DNA from: Distichodus sexfasciatus
Taxonomy: Eukaryota > Chordata > Actinopteri > Characiformes > Distichodontidae
Assembly (NCBI GenBank): GCA_032718565.1
Contig: JAVGVS010000653.1
Coordinates: 1 to 64,000 of the forward strand
Length of the DNA: 64,000 bases
Direction of reading: 5' to 3'
The notes beneath the pieces were generated by a model that searched no databases, was not told where the DNA came from, and worked only from the letters and a program-made list of their open reading frames with translations. Position 1 is the stretch's first letter. The number at the start of each line of letters is the position of its first letter. Positions 22,493 through 33,444 of the stretch are shown here, piece by piece. The position numbers and the translations under genes are program-made.

Positions 22493-25400
22493 CTGTAGAG
22501 ATGAAAATCAGAAAATTGGTTCAGATCGTACAGTTGGTTATTTCATAGTGAAAGTGTGAACATGAAAGATTATTTGTCATTGTGAACACACCACCGCACA
22601 GCACATGACGAAATGTGACCCATCCGTGAAGGAGCAGTGGCCAGCTAACAAGGACAGTGCCACTGGGGAGCAGTGCTTGGGGACGGCACCTTGTTCATGA
22701 GTACCTCAGTGGCAACTTTACTGGTCCTGGATTCGAACTTTCCGATCACGGGGCGAACAACCTACCGTTACGCCACCGACTGCCCCTATTATTTATTCTA
22801 ATTAATCACACATTCTCTACTTCTGACTCATTCATGTCGTGACTTTTCTCATTCTGTGTTCTATACAGTAAACTCAGGAAATAACAACTGCAAAATGTCA
22901 ATTTTTGTACATTTTTGTACAATTTTGATCTCTTAACATCTTGGCACCAACCACCAAAGGTAGTGCTGTGTGATATGACAAATCTCATATCCCTATGATT
23001 ATATATATCATAATATAGTAAATTTTCTGTAAATTAAAAAGCAACATCTTGTGTCTTTCTGAACTCAACTCTGCCTAGACGTGCACTCAAAACACTCCGA
23101 ATGCCCTCATATGGAACGCCAAAGGTGCCACAATTCGCCTATATTTTTACACAACTGACACAAACACCCATTTTTACATACATTAAAATCACTTTCTGCG
23201 GTGCTGTAGTGACTTGTGGACAAACGCTACGTTCTGCATTATAAAAAAAGCAGCTCTTTTTACGGTGCCCTAGTAAGGTGTCTTTAAGGTGAATTGTGGT
23301 AGTTTTGGCGTTCCACAGATCTGAGCTGAGCGCGCACAGACACCAGAACGTTTCACTGTGCGCTCAGAATTAAGGCACAAATATAACAGCATAGCATTCT
23401 CCAGGCCTACAGCCTCATGGTGCCGTGGTGACTACTGCAAACCCTCATCCAAAACATCTACACGTACTGCTGTAAACAATGTAGATTACCACACTACGGA
23501 ATAAACATGAGCATAACACATGACAGACGTTTTAATTTCCTTATTCAACATACAGCATTTTTTCACTTTGCACAGCTACCAAATCAAACGGCAATAAACG
23601 TAAAGTAGTTGTTAGGGCTGTTAAAAAGGGAACTCATCTTACCGGTCCTGACTGATATTTTCTGAGCCACCATCCTTCTCCAACCACAGCCAGACCTGTG
23701 CAAAGACAATGTCCCAGAGTTCCTCCCACCGCCACACCAAACGGGTCCTGCACATTAAAAACACAGCGGTCAGGAGGGAAAAGCACGGTTTCCAAATACA
23801 CACCCACTTCACATTTATATTCACAACATTTAGCATATGCTCTTATCCAGAGTACAACACTGCCTTGTAGTGACGACCCTCTTCAAACCTGTAAGGTCAG
23901 CGCTAAGAGCACAATGGTCATCCAACTAAGTTACCGCCCGCTACACACCACGTCAGAGTAAAGTGAGAGATCAGTGCACAGGAAACATGTGGGTTTAAAC
24001 AAAGTACAAAATGGAGGACTCTATACATATATATATATTTATTATTATTATTTTTTGCTTGTTTGTTTGTTTGTTTTTGTTGATGTTGGTGTTTTTGTTC
24101 TCCTCCTTCTTCCTCTTCTTCTTCTTATTAATTTCATTATTAATCCCCTGTTCTTTCGTTTTGTTTGTTTGTTTGGGTTTCTGTTTTTTTCCCTCAATCA
24201 GTCCCCTTCTTTTCCAAAAGATGCATCAGGGAATGTATATTTTAAATTACATGCCAAAACTACATGAATGGAAGCAGTGAAAAGGTGAAGGTCTTGGGTT
24301 CGATCCCCGGGTTGGTTGTGGGCTCTTTCTGCGTGGAGACCGGGCGCTCTCCCTGCGTCCATGTGGCTTTTCTCCGGAAGCTCCAGTTTCCAAGCAGTTT
24401 AGGCAGATTGTTTAGTCTAAACTGCCCCATACGATGCAAGGGCCTGTTTACACGTATATAAATATTTCTATAAACGCATACTTTTTTATACATTTGGGTC
24501 TTTTGTTTACACGTAAACAGAGTTTTAGACACCTCAAATGCATATTTTTTTAAAAACAAACGTCTAAAATGAAGATTTTTCAAAACGCTGGATTCTGTGG
24601 ATGCGTGTAAACAGGCCACAAATCTGTGTGCGTACGTGTGTCCTGCAGTGTTTTTGTGCCTGCCCATGGTCTCGGCCTTACCCCCAAAGTCCCCGGATAG
24701 GCTCCGGTCCCGTGTGGTTCAGATAATGAGTGAGTGAGGTAAGATGAATATGTTCTGACCTCGCGTGCGGCCAGTACGATGGTGGCCAGCTGTGATCGGT
24801 CGCCCCACTCGGCCAGGAAGGTGAGGGTGAGTGCCTGGATGAAGATGGGTGAGATCAAGCTGTGCCACTTCTTTTGGGGCATCACGTTCGACATGTCCCC
24901 CGCCTCCAAATCCGGCCCCCCGTTCACCAGCTTGTAGCGCTGGAGCTGCACCGCATCAACAAATCACACCATGTTGGGTTAAAAAGACACAACTTTCACA
25001 TGAAGTACCAACAAAAACACCAATAAAACACCACACCAACAGGCAGTACAGTAACAAACTCAACCTCTGCTACCCGGGGGGCTTGAGAACAGGCTTCTTC
25101 TCACACAACCGAGTGACCCACCTCCTCGTCCTTCTTCTTAATTTCGGCTTGCACCTCCTCCAGCTCCTCCTGCCCTTCATCAGCGCTCATCCTCAGCCCC
25201 TCTCGCAGCATCCTCACCCCAAAGATGGCGAAGAGCGCCGTGGAGATGTAGTATGTGTAGATTCGAGGGATGATCGTAGTGGCGTAACCGAAAAGGACTG
25301 ACCACAAAAGAGGAGGTCATTAGGGGTGTAAATTACAACGTCACAGTAAAATGTTACCTCGATTCCACCAATGTTGTTTCATCTCACTACATACTCGTAC

Positions 25401-28132
25401 ACAGTTGTTGATGACAATAACACAGAATATTAGAGATGCACGATAATATCTGAACCGTATCAGAATCGACTGATTAGTGTTTTTTTAAAGTCATTAGCAT
25501 CAGACTGATGTCCAGATTTGCCCGATATTTATTGAGCATTTACTGTACATGGGAAAGGCAGTGCTTGTGGCAGCAATGTCCGAGGTGAGATTTATACGGC
25601 CCATGCTTTCTGTCTTAAAAACGCATGGATTAAAGCAAAAAAAAAAAAAAACCTGACTGAATTTTTTTTTAAACCAAATTAATAATAATCTCATTATTAA
25701 CCTTTAGTGCACTCAGTTGACGGAACTGCGTCATAGCGACGGAAAACTTTAATCCATGAAAACGTATGATGTTATTTTGTGCCTGTGAGGAAATTTTGAT
25801 GAATCATGTTCAACTTGTTCCTTCTAAACTCACATACGCATACAAATGTGTTTTCTTCCAAGGTCAGTATCTGAACGAACGGTGCCCAACAAAACAGCAC
25901 ATGCACATATACAAAGTACCTGAAGTCTCAGAACAGGCCACATGAATCCACCTGATATTTGTGTATAAAGAAGCATGTAGCTCTGTTTTGGGCAGCTCTC
26001 TCCCTCACAACTCGATGTGATATAGACCTGCTCTTCCCTGGCAATTATATACAATTTTGTGCTCAATAAATCTACGTTGCATAAATTTCTCTCTATGTAA
26101 TCAGTGGGTGGTTTTTCCATGACAGTGCCAAAATTCTGAGCACACAGTGGAACGTTCACCAGCAAAACCTCTTGTCTTTATGCGCTCAACTCTGCCTGCA
26201 CACGCATAAGTGTTTAACTAAATTACGTGTTTGTCTCACTTAGCGAATGTGAACTCGCACATGGGCTGTGTCCCGAGCTGCGTACTGCTGCACTTAATAG
26301 TACGTTGGTAAGGAGCTCTTATCATACTTTTCTATGTGGTAGTATGCATCTCAGGAAATAGCCGGGGTTGTAGCTTAACGGCTCTCTACACACTAGGTAG
26401 TGCACATGGCGAGTCTCACTTGGTACACTACATAGGGTGGGAAGCGACCTATTTCTTAAAATGTAGTGCTCTACACTGGAAATGCTCCGCTCTCGCTCCA
26501 CTCTGCTTTCACGCTTACTTGACTTGCCGCTATGTTAGAAAAGTCAGAACTGTGGCGCTTAATTTTTGTGCCAAAATTCTGAGCGTGCAGTGGAATCTGG
26601 CAAAATCAAGCAAAATATCCTGTCTCCACACACCTTCCTTATTTACGGGCAACGGCAGATTTCCTTATCGTGCAGCCCTACTGAAGTGCTGTGTGGAGGG
26701 TTTTATGATGACAGCATTAGACAAGCTGTGGGAGTGGCTCATGGCCCTTTATCACTTCCTCTGCACCACTTTATCAAATTTTATGCAAAGAGTGGTCTGC
26801 TTCCAACACACCTGAAAACCAGGATCACAGTCAACGTGTTAATCTGGAACAACAGCCCAGTCTCCAGCTACATATGATTATGAAATTCTAGATAGTACTT
26901 AAATCTTGATACCAGTGGTTCCAAACGTGGGAGTGCAGCAAGGCAAGAAGAAAAAGCACCTAAGAATGACACGTCCACAACCACAAGCTGACCAAATGTC
27001 CAAGTTCTACTTCTTTCTGTTAGGGAGCTGGCTGAGCTGCATTTTTGTGCAGAGAAGCAATTGTGGGAAAATATGTTGAAATTAGTGACATCTGGAAGAG
27101 TCTGCGTAGGATTCTTAGTCATGAAAACATGATAAACTAAAAGAAGCCTTTTGGATGAGAGAGTTGAAACGTTTTCTAGAACCTTATAAGAAGTCCAGTT
27201 CCCGATTCGAGATTAACCTGGGAACTAACGTGTTAAATCATTTGTTAAAATGCAAATGAATCCAACCTTCCTCTGGTACCTCAAGCAGACGTTAATTTGA
27301 CTGATGCCCGAGTTACTACAGAAGAAAAACTTTTGTAAGAATTTACTTTCGGGGGGTCGTGGTGGCTTAAAACTTTTCTTATGAACAAAGAAGGGGGTGG
27401 AGTAGAAAAGGTGTGAGATCATCTGTGAGAGATGAAGCACAGGTGTGTAACGCTCAGAGAGAGGCTCACCTGAGAGGCAGGTCATGAGGCCGAGCGCCAG
27501 CATGGCCCCCGCCAGCACGGTCAGCCGGTTGTAACGCATGGCCATGATGGCGGCGATGAAGAAGGTCTTGTCTCCCAGCTCGGACACGATGATCACCGAG
27601 ATAGCAGCAACAAAGGCGTGGATGAAGCCCAGGTTGGTTTTACTCGTCTCATCTGGACTCACTGCAGGACCCTGGGGTGGACTGGTCTGGGATTTCTGGG
27701 ACGGGTGAAAGAGGCAGAGAGAGAGAGACAGACAGAGAAGGGTTGGGGGAGATAGAGTGCCGACAGAAGAGTGAAGGGCAGAGTAGAGAGAGAAGGGGTG
27801 GGGATACAGATGGGCCAAATGAGAGAAGGTAAAGAGAGAAGGGTTGGCAGAAAGTAAACAGGGCAGAGATGCAGAAAGAGAGAGAGAGTGAAAGAGAGGG
27901 GAAACAGAGAAACAGGCATAAAAAGAAAGAGAGATAGGGAAATTAAGCACACAGAGTGAGAGGGAGCAGGAGAAAACAGAGAGGAAGGCAAAGGTAGAGT
28001 ATGGGGAGACAAAAAGACAGGAGAGACAGAGTGATGGAAAGAGACAGAGAGAGAAATATGAGCAGAAAGATGACAGAGGAGGAGAAGAAAGAGGGAGAAA
28101 AGATAGAGAGATATTAGGGAGAAGAAAGAGAG

Positions 28133-28175
<43 letters not shown>

Positions 28176-30825
28176 TGGCATCATTTTCATGCATGAGCGT
28201 GTGCACCTGGGAAATCAGTAACAATAATAAAAACGACACAACATTCTAACACACCACACACGCAGCAGAAAACGCTAACGTTGACCCAGATTTCACTAAA
28301 TGACCCACATGTCCCACACAGTGTTTTGTGTCGCCCAAAAAAGTGAAAGACTTCAGTGACGTCACACGCGACCTCGATGTGTCTTTAAATAGCTGAGGTC
28401 GAGTAACCGGCCTGACCTAATGATTCAGCAAGACGTTCGATAAAACCAACTGACCAAAACACACAGCGGGAAACCTTATTCCTGAGCTCAACCAGACATT
28501 TAAATGAAAAACCTCACTGCTACCAGTGGGACTTGAACCGGCAACCCTCCCGATCCCCCGTCACACTAACCAACTGCTCTGTATCATATCAAAATGAAAC
28601 TTACACCCAACTTTACACCCCTAGCAGTTACAAGTAGCATTTATAGCAATGCAACGACACATTGATCAAAATCAATCCAATGATCACCAAGCCCACAGCA
28701 CCGATCCAACATTAAAACATTGTTCAGACTGTACATCACACACATTGTAAGTTCACTTCATAGTAAACAGTATTTCATTGAAAGAAAAGCTTTTATTTTT
28801 CATTCTGGTTGAGTCAAGGAATGGAAAATGGCACCTGATGGTTCATAGTTGTTTTTCAGGATGTTATACTGTCTCACGACTCACAAGATTAGGATTAGAG
28901 CTGAAATGATTATTCAAATAACTCAAATAATTCGATTACAAAAAATGGTCGAGGCAATTTTTCTAGAATTGAAGCTTCATTTAATTCATTTCACTCGCTA
29001 GAGCATGCTCCGTGTGCGTTTCACACGGACGCTTCTTAGTGAACTACAACGTTTTCAGTAGCGTGATCAACACAAGACCTGATCCCTCTGCATGTGAAAG
29101 TACTTGTGAGATATTCTGTGCACAAATTAGCTGAGACATTAGCTGATAAATAACCACAACAACCAGCGGTCTACTCACAATACAGCCATATATTGAGATT
29201 TTCTCATAGATTTTCCATAGTTTATTCCGGAACACACGCCCAACGCTTCATTGTAATGCGGCTCTGAGGGGCACGCTGGGGATTGTGGGAAATGTAGTTC
29301 TCTTCCAAAAAAGCAGAAAGCTGCTCATTTAATAGACCAAATTGGTTCAAAATTACCCAAAACTTCAGTATTTCTTCATTTTCAATTGATCAGATTTTTT
29401 TTGCAATTGAATAATGTTATAGTGTAATCAATAGGAAAGAAGAAATATAGAAAATGTATTTATCACAAAGTTATTCTACATTCTGATGGATACCAAAAGG
29501 ATAAAGAAGAGTTAGAATATTAAGCTATAGAATGCATAATAAAAACTCTGTAACTCGGCAATAAAACAGACAATGTTCTTAATATTTCTAGCAGTTATGT
29601 CTACAGGTTCATTTATTTTATTTGACATAAAGCAAAAAGTTTATCAGAAATGTGCTGATTTCATAACTGTGTCAGCACTTACACATCAAACTATATAAAT
29701 CTGAGTAGTGCAGGGCGTCCTGAACACAACAACATAAAGCGTGTACGGCTAACTTCTACTCACACACTAGAATAAGCCTAAAAATAAACGTATTGTCTTT
29801 TTTTCCGTTTTTAAAAAAGAATTCATCCAATTACTCAAAAAAAAAAAGACAGAATACTCGATTACAAAAAGAGTCGATAATTGCAGCTCTAGATAGGATC
29901 CTCGCTCTATCTTCCTTGTCTATTGCACAGTTAAAGAGCGGATCAGGATACATTTCACTGCTTGTTGTACCTGTATAACTTGCACGTGACAAATAAAGAA
30001 TCTTGAATCGCCTAAGGGACCAAGAGATTGTGGGTTTGAATCGTACCTCCAGCACTACCGTCAATGAATCCCTAAACAAGATCGTTAACCCCTTGTTGCG
30101 CTCATGGAGACTGTCCCTAAAATGGAAGTCGCTCTGGGAAAGAATATCTGCTAAATGCTGTAAATGTATAGTAGCAGACTTTAAGAAATTGGCAAATCGT
30201 TGTCCACTGAATTAATATTCGATATGGGGCAGCTGGTAGTGTAACGGTTATGGAGGGTCACTGGTTCAAGTCCTGGACTGGTAAAGGTACCACTGGGGTA
30301 CTCATGAGCAAGGTATCACCACCCCAGGCACTGCCAAAATAGCTACCCACTGCTCCTTCACAGAGGTGTCAAATGCAGAGGTCACATTTAGTTAAGTGAT
30401 TACTCACTTAAAATCATTTAAATTCATTCTGGCTGGGGTCAGTATTCACAATGACACATGATGTATTTAGTTGCTTTCCAGGATATTATATTATTTCATA
30501 TCGATCGCTGGCTCCTGAATCGTATCGCAGCAGACCTTACGACATCGGCAGACATCGAATCGTTCTCCACTGACTCGACGTAATATCGTACCGCCACGAA
30601 ACTTGGGGTTTACACTACTGCCGAAACTAGGCTTAAACATTTAGGTTAACAATGTTGAATAATGTTAGTTAATGGCTTTATTTTTACCTCCACAGGTTGC
30701 TGCTCCTCTTTTACTTTGCTCTCCTCTTGAATCGCTGAGACTTTCACTGAAATTAGCACACATAGTGTCAGTAACACGCAGAGAAATGTCCCCCCGGTCA
30801 GCCGAACGCCTCCACACCGAGGCAT
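22416..30825 (-). CDS. tmem165: Transmembrane protein 165 (Golgi cation/H+ exchanger, UPF0016/Gdt1)
   Basis: TMEM165 is a Golgi membrane protein that supplies Mn2+ (and handles Ca2+) in exchange for protons; human loss causes congenital disorder of glycosylation type IIk. The exons on the minus strand are 30688-30825, 27470-27695, 25122-25297, 24760-24945, 23643-23747 and 22416-22492. Exon 1 gives a hydrophobic signal-like N-terminus. Exon 2 has the first family motif ELGDKT and exon 4 the second, EWGDRS. Exon 3 has the charged loop EELEEVQAEIKKKDEE, and exon 6 ends FIKPDAGF. About 302 residues are expected, against 324 in human. Exon 5 is one base short (105 instead of 106), which breaks the frame for its second half and for exon 6; this is either a real null/pseudogenising change or a base-call error. 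Confidence 0.96.
22567..22787 (-). mobile_element. tRNA-headed SINE (family A)
   Basis: Minus orientation. The head ggggcagtcggtggcgtaac (A box) and gttcgaatcc (B box) resemble a tRNA; the body has gagcagtgcttggggacgg and cttgttcatgagtacctca. Other copies are listed separately. Confidence 0.85.
22961..23510. mobile_element. hAT-type MITE, family TAGGGCTGTG, truncated copy
   Basis: It begins TAGTGCTGTGTGATATGAC and shares aaaacactccgaatgccctc and catatggaacgccaaaggtgc with 14098-14200. The right terminus is not found; similarity fades near 23510. Confidence 0.7.
23643..23747 (-). CDS. tmem165: tmem165 exon 5 with 1-base deletion
   Basis: It begins DPFGVAVGGTLGHCLCTGLA as expected, then VVG. 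After that the frame yields EGWWLRKYQSGP, while the +1 frame gives the expected RMVAQKISVRT. One G is missing near 23680 (plus strand gagccaccatccttctccaac). Exon length is 105, whereas the flanking phases require 106. Confidence 0.93.
23820..23945. mobile_element. SINE fragment
   Basis: The sequence acatttagcatatgctcttatccagag is the conserved 3' part of a widespread fish SINE (also at 30130-30172 reversed and 60867-60925). Confidence 0.55.
24281..24738 (+). mobile_element. tRNA-headed SINE (family B), interrupted by a MITE
   Basis: The 5' part has cttgggttcgatccccggg and gggctctttctgcgtggag; the 3' part after 24620 has ccccggataggctccggtcc. The two halves are separated by the fold-back element at 24439-24619. 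An inverted relative is at 61206-61458. Confidence 0.75.
24439..24619. mobile_element. Fold-back MITE AGGGCCTGTTTACAC, copy 1
   Basis: It starts agggcctgtttacacgtat and ends gcgtgtaaacaggcc. Nested inside the SINE at 24281. The related copy is at 43790-44010. No clear target duplication here. Confidence 0.75.
24760..24945 (-). CDS. tmem165: tmem165 exon 4, second EWGDRS motif
   Basis: Encodes LQRYKLVNGGPDLEAGDMSN, VMPQKKWHSLISPIFIQALT and LTFLAEWGDRSQLATIVLAA. The E-x-G-D-R-S motif is the second half of the pseudo-symmetric cation site. Confidence 0.96.
25122..25297 (-). CDS. tmem165: tmem165 exon 3
   Basis: Encodes VLFGYATTIIPRIYTYYIST, ALFAIFGVRMLREGLRMSAD and EGQEELEEVQAEIKKKDEE. Two membrane segments and the acidic cytosolic loop. 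Confidence 0.96.
25298..27469. other. tmem165 intron 2 content
   Basis: 25430-25700 contains a hAT-like relic (tagagatgcacgataatatc). 26125-26215 and 26565-26605 carry the ccaaaattctgagcg module shared with several MITEs. 26260-26460 resembles a dispersed repeat. No extra exon seen. Confidence 0.5.
27470..27695 (-). CDS. tmem165: tmem165 exon 2, first ELGDKT motif
   Basis: Encodes TNLGFIHAFVAAISVIIVSE, LGDKTFFIAAIMAMRYNRLT and VLAGAMLALGLMTCLS, nearly identical to human. The E-x-G-D-K-T signature is the cation site of the UPF0016 family. A second AG nine bases into the exon could serve as an alternative in-frame acceptor. Confidence 0.96.
27701..28172 (-). repeat. Long polypurine/polypyrimidine tract upstream of tmem165 exon 2
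   Basis: About 470 bp of mostly purines on the + strand (pyrimidines on the coding strand), ending in perfect (GA)n at about 28130-28171. It abuts the exon 2 acceptor on its intron side. Confidence 0.85.
28173..28895. other. tmem165 intron 1, hAT relic
   Basis: 28610-28760 has an inverted hAT-like end (cacccctagcagttac) and body words shared with 35001-35431. The rest is not recognised. Confidence 0.45.
28896..29891. mobile_element. hAT-type MITE, family TAGAGCTG
   Basis: 996 bp. The left end tagagctgaaatgattattc pairs with the right end gataattgcagctcta. Flanks attaggat and gataggat match 6 of 8, fitting a hAT duplication. It holds a gggattgtgggaaatgtagt motif at 29278-29298. No transposase frame. 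Confidence 0.75.
29892..30006 (+). mobile_element. LINE 3' tail
   Basis: The sequence acttgcacgtgacaaataaa followed by gaatcttgaatcg is a well-known fish L2-type 3' terminus. 5'-truncated to about 100 bp. Confidence 0.6.
30007..30172 (+). mobile_element. tRNA-derived SINE (family C)
   Basis: A B-box-like gggtttgaatcgtacctcc, then a tail containing cgctctgggaaagaatatc and tgctaaatgctgtaaatg. The head is lost. A relative is at 57040-57150. Confidence 0.6.
30226..30415 (+). mobile_element. tRNA-headed SINE (family A)
   Basis: The head ggggcagctggtagtgtaac and caagtcctggactggtaaag, then the family A body read forward (ctcatgagcaaggt, ccactgctccttcac). Confidence 0.8.
30688..30825 (-). CDS. tmem165: tmem165 exon 1 with start codon
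   Basis: The ATG is at 30825. It encodes MPRCGGVRLTGGTFLCVLLT then LCVLISVKVSAIQEES, a signal-peptide-like hydrophobic run followed by an acidic/polar lumenal segment, as in family members. Forty-six codons, donor gtaaaa. The N-terminus is poorly conserved between species, so the start rests on being the first ATG with a hydrophobic leader and correct phase. Confidence 0.85.
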
Positions 30826-30989
30826 TTTTAATAGATGTCTGCAGTTCGATGACTGTAAATATCTAACGTAAACTTAATCCACACTCTTTAATAAATTAAT
30901 TACTTTTAATAATAATTTCTCCAGCTAGGCTAGCTAACTGAAGCTCTCCATGTTCCCGAGGCTCAAACCCAGCAGCTGCAGCCTAGCAT

Positions 30990-31090
30990 AACGCACTTGC
31001 AGCATTCTGATTGGCCGATTTTTAGCACAACGTCGATATTACCGGCATACGTCATGTGCACAGCAGTCAACGATTGGTCTGCTGAGCTGT
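30990..31090 (-). promoter_or_regulatory. Candidate tmem165 promoter elements
   Basis: On the minus strand two CCAAT boxes (31010-31014 and 31073-31077) about 60 bp apart and a TGACGTA CRE-like word (31048-31054) stand 185-250 bp upstream of the ATG. The layout suits an NF-Y dependent, TATA-less housekeeping promoter. Inferred from motifs only. Confidence 0.4.
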
Positions 31091-31494
31091 CAGTAAAACC
31101 GCATCGTGGACCCAGTTAAGCTACGTTGCACCACAGCTACAGTGGACAAGGAAGTAAATAGAAAGTTTATTTTAAGGCAGTAAATAAATATTTTTGTAAT
31201 ACACCAAAAAGAGGGAAAAGAAAAGGGAGGAGAAGGAAAAAGCAAGGGTTTATAACAGCATCCAGGGAAGTCAGAAACGGCCATTTCGAGAGAGCTGAGA
31301 CCCTTTAATTCGATTTTTAAAGCGATCAGAATACCGGCTCTATCTACTGGTCAACGCTGGTAGTGCATCGGGGGAAAAATACGATAAACTGATTCCAGAC
31401 CAGCCCAAACTCACTTAACAGGTTGGGCGGACCTCCGGGAAATGAGTTTTTGCAGGTTGGGATGCCTGGAGAGTGATTCGGGTTATGAAGAGAT

Positions 31495-32085
31495 CTGGTG
31501 AAAAAAAAAGTCGTGATCTCGAGAAAAATAAGTCGTGATCATGAAAAAACGACTTTGGTTATGTCGTGATCACGAGAAAATAAGTCGTGATCTCGAGAAA
31601 ACGACTTTGGTTATATCATGATCGCGAGAAAAATAAGTCGTGATCATGAAAAAACGACTTTGGTTATGTCGTGATCACGAGAAAATAAGTCGTGATCTCG
31701 AGAAAATGACTGTGGTTATATCATGATTGCGAGAAAAATAAGTCGTGATCTCGAGAAAACAACTTTGGTTATATCATGATCGCGAGAAAAATAAGTCGTG
31801 ATCTCGAGAAAACGACTTTGGTTATGTCATGATCACGAGAAAAATAAGTCGTGATCTCGAGAAAACGACTTTGGTTATATCATGATCGCGAGAAAAATAA
31901 GTCGTGATCATGAAAAAACGACTTTGGTTATGTTGTGATCACGAGAAAATAAGTCGTGATCTCGAGAAAACGACTTTGGTTATATCATGATCACGAGAAA
32001 AATAAGTCGTGATCTCGAGAAAATGACTTTGGTTATATCATGATCGCGAGAAAAATAAGTCGTGATCTCGAGAAAACGAAAAGGA
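31495..32085. repeat. Minisatellite of 52-53 bp palindromic units upstream of tmem165
   Basis: About 11 units. Each contains aagtcgtgatctcgag followed by acgactttggttat and catgatcgcgag. AAGTCGT and ACGACTT form a hairpin around CTCGAG in each unit. Variants differ by a few bases (atcatgaa in place of atctcgag), suggesting higher-order pairs. Confidence 0.9.
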
Positions 32086-32594
32086 AAAAGTAAGTACTGT
32101 ACGTCCTCTACGGGCTTCCGTACATTCCAGTAACGGACTGCTTCAGTTTCTGCAATCAGGCCCAAACGGAGAGACTCAGGTGGAATTCCTAACCTCACGC
32201 CCCCTCCCTTTCATAGTATTATGTTCATGATCACAGCAACCGAATCTTCTTAGTGTATTATATTTCATATTCTTTGCCACATTTCACAGTCATATTTCAT
32301 ATCGTCTGCCTTATTTCATAGTCTCCATTTTTACATGCACTGTTGATGCTGCTGCTCTGTTACACTGATTATTTCTTCTTTAAAGCCCCATGCATTTTAA
32401 AATCCTTCTCAGTGTACGCTTTCTTATAACAAAACCATCCAACTTAGGCAAGAGCAGATCAACTCTGTTACTCTCTATATATGTTAAATATCATGTTCTA
32501 ACGTGATCATTTTCACCATATAACTTGATATGTAATATGTTATGTAATGTTCTCACGTGATATTTTTTACTTTATAACGTGACAGCCATTGCAC

Positions 32595-33005
32595 TATATA
32601 CACTATTTTCATCAATCAACAAAATGCAGTGAATGAACAAAAGAGAAATCTAAATCAAATGAATATTTGGTGTGACCACCCTTTGCCTTCAAAACAGCAT
32701 CAGTTCTTCTAGGTACACTTGCACACAGTTTTGAAGGAACTCGGCTGGTAGATTGTTCCAAACATCTTGGAGAACTAACCACAGATCTATAATCCTATAA
32801 TCCTACAAAATAATATAATGACTACAAAATAATATAATGACTATAATCCTACAAAATCCCTGACTTTGTGCAAGTGTACCTATAAGAATTGATGCTGGTT
32901 TGAAGGCAAAAGGTAGTAACACCAAATACTGATTTGATGTTTGGTTCACTCCCTTTGCATTTTGTAAATTGATAAAAATAATCATTATTTATATTTCTGA
33001 AAGCA
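32595..33005. mobile_element. Tc1-related fold-back element
   Basis: The left arm has gaatatttggtgtgaccacc and cctttgccttcaaaacagc. The right arm has the complement (gctggtttgaaggcaaaagg, agtaacaccaaatactga), separated by a short centre with repeated aatataatgactataatc. The arm sequence resembles the end of fish Tc1 transposons. Confidence 0.75.
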
Positions 33006-33108
33006 TTCTTTGTTTACAACATTTTTTCACACCTGCTTTCACAATGCTTTAAGGCTTTGCAACCTTATAAAAATAGTCTAGTTTAATTATAGATATTTTA
33101 CCTGAGAC

Positions 33109-33114
33109 TTTATT
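33109..33114 (-). other. Candidate polyadenylation signal of srd5a3
   Basis: Minus-strand AATAAA about 330 bp after the stop; an ATTAAA at 33260-33265 is an alternative. Confidence 0.4.
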
Positions 33115-33444
33115 CATCACTATTTTTTATTTATAATTTGTTATTTGCAATAAGACTTATGAAAATGACAGTTCATATAGCAAAAGTCTACCTAAAAAGA
33201 CACCAAAAACTGTGTTCATTTACAAGAAAATGTTCATGACAATCTCACTTTCATAAAACTTTAATGAAATGATGTTGGAGAACTGGGAGCTCGAAAAGAA
33301 AAATGAATAAAATCAATCAAAAACCAAAAGCATTGAAGACCAAAGCAAATGCTCAACAAGTTATCAAAAACTGTACAAATATCAACCCATAATTGATTAA
33401 TCATAACAGTTGTGTACATAAAAACGTCTAATAATACAGTATAA

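Noticed and set aside
27225..28190. 321-codon minus-strand frame.
   Set aside because: Only 27470-27695 is exon; the rest is translated (CT)n intron and sequence past the donor.
22416..30825. Calling tmem165 a pseudogene.
   Set aside because: All six exons, splice sites and domains are intact except one base; an indel error is at least as likely, so it is kept as a gene with a flagged break.
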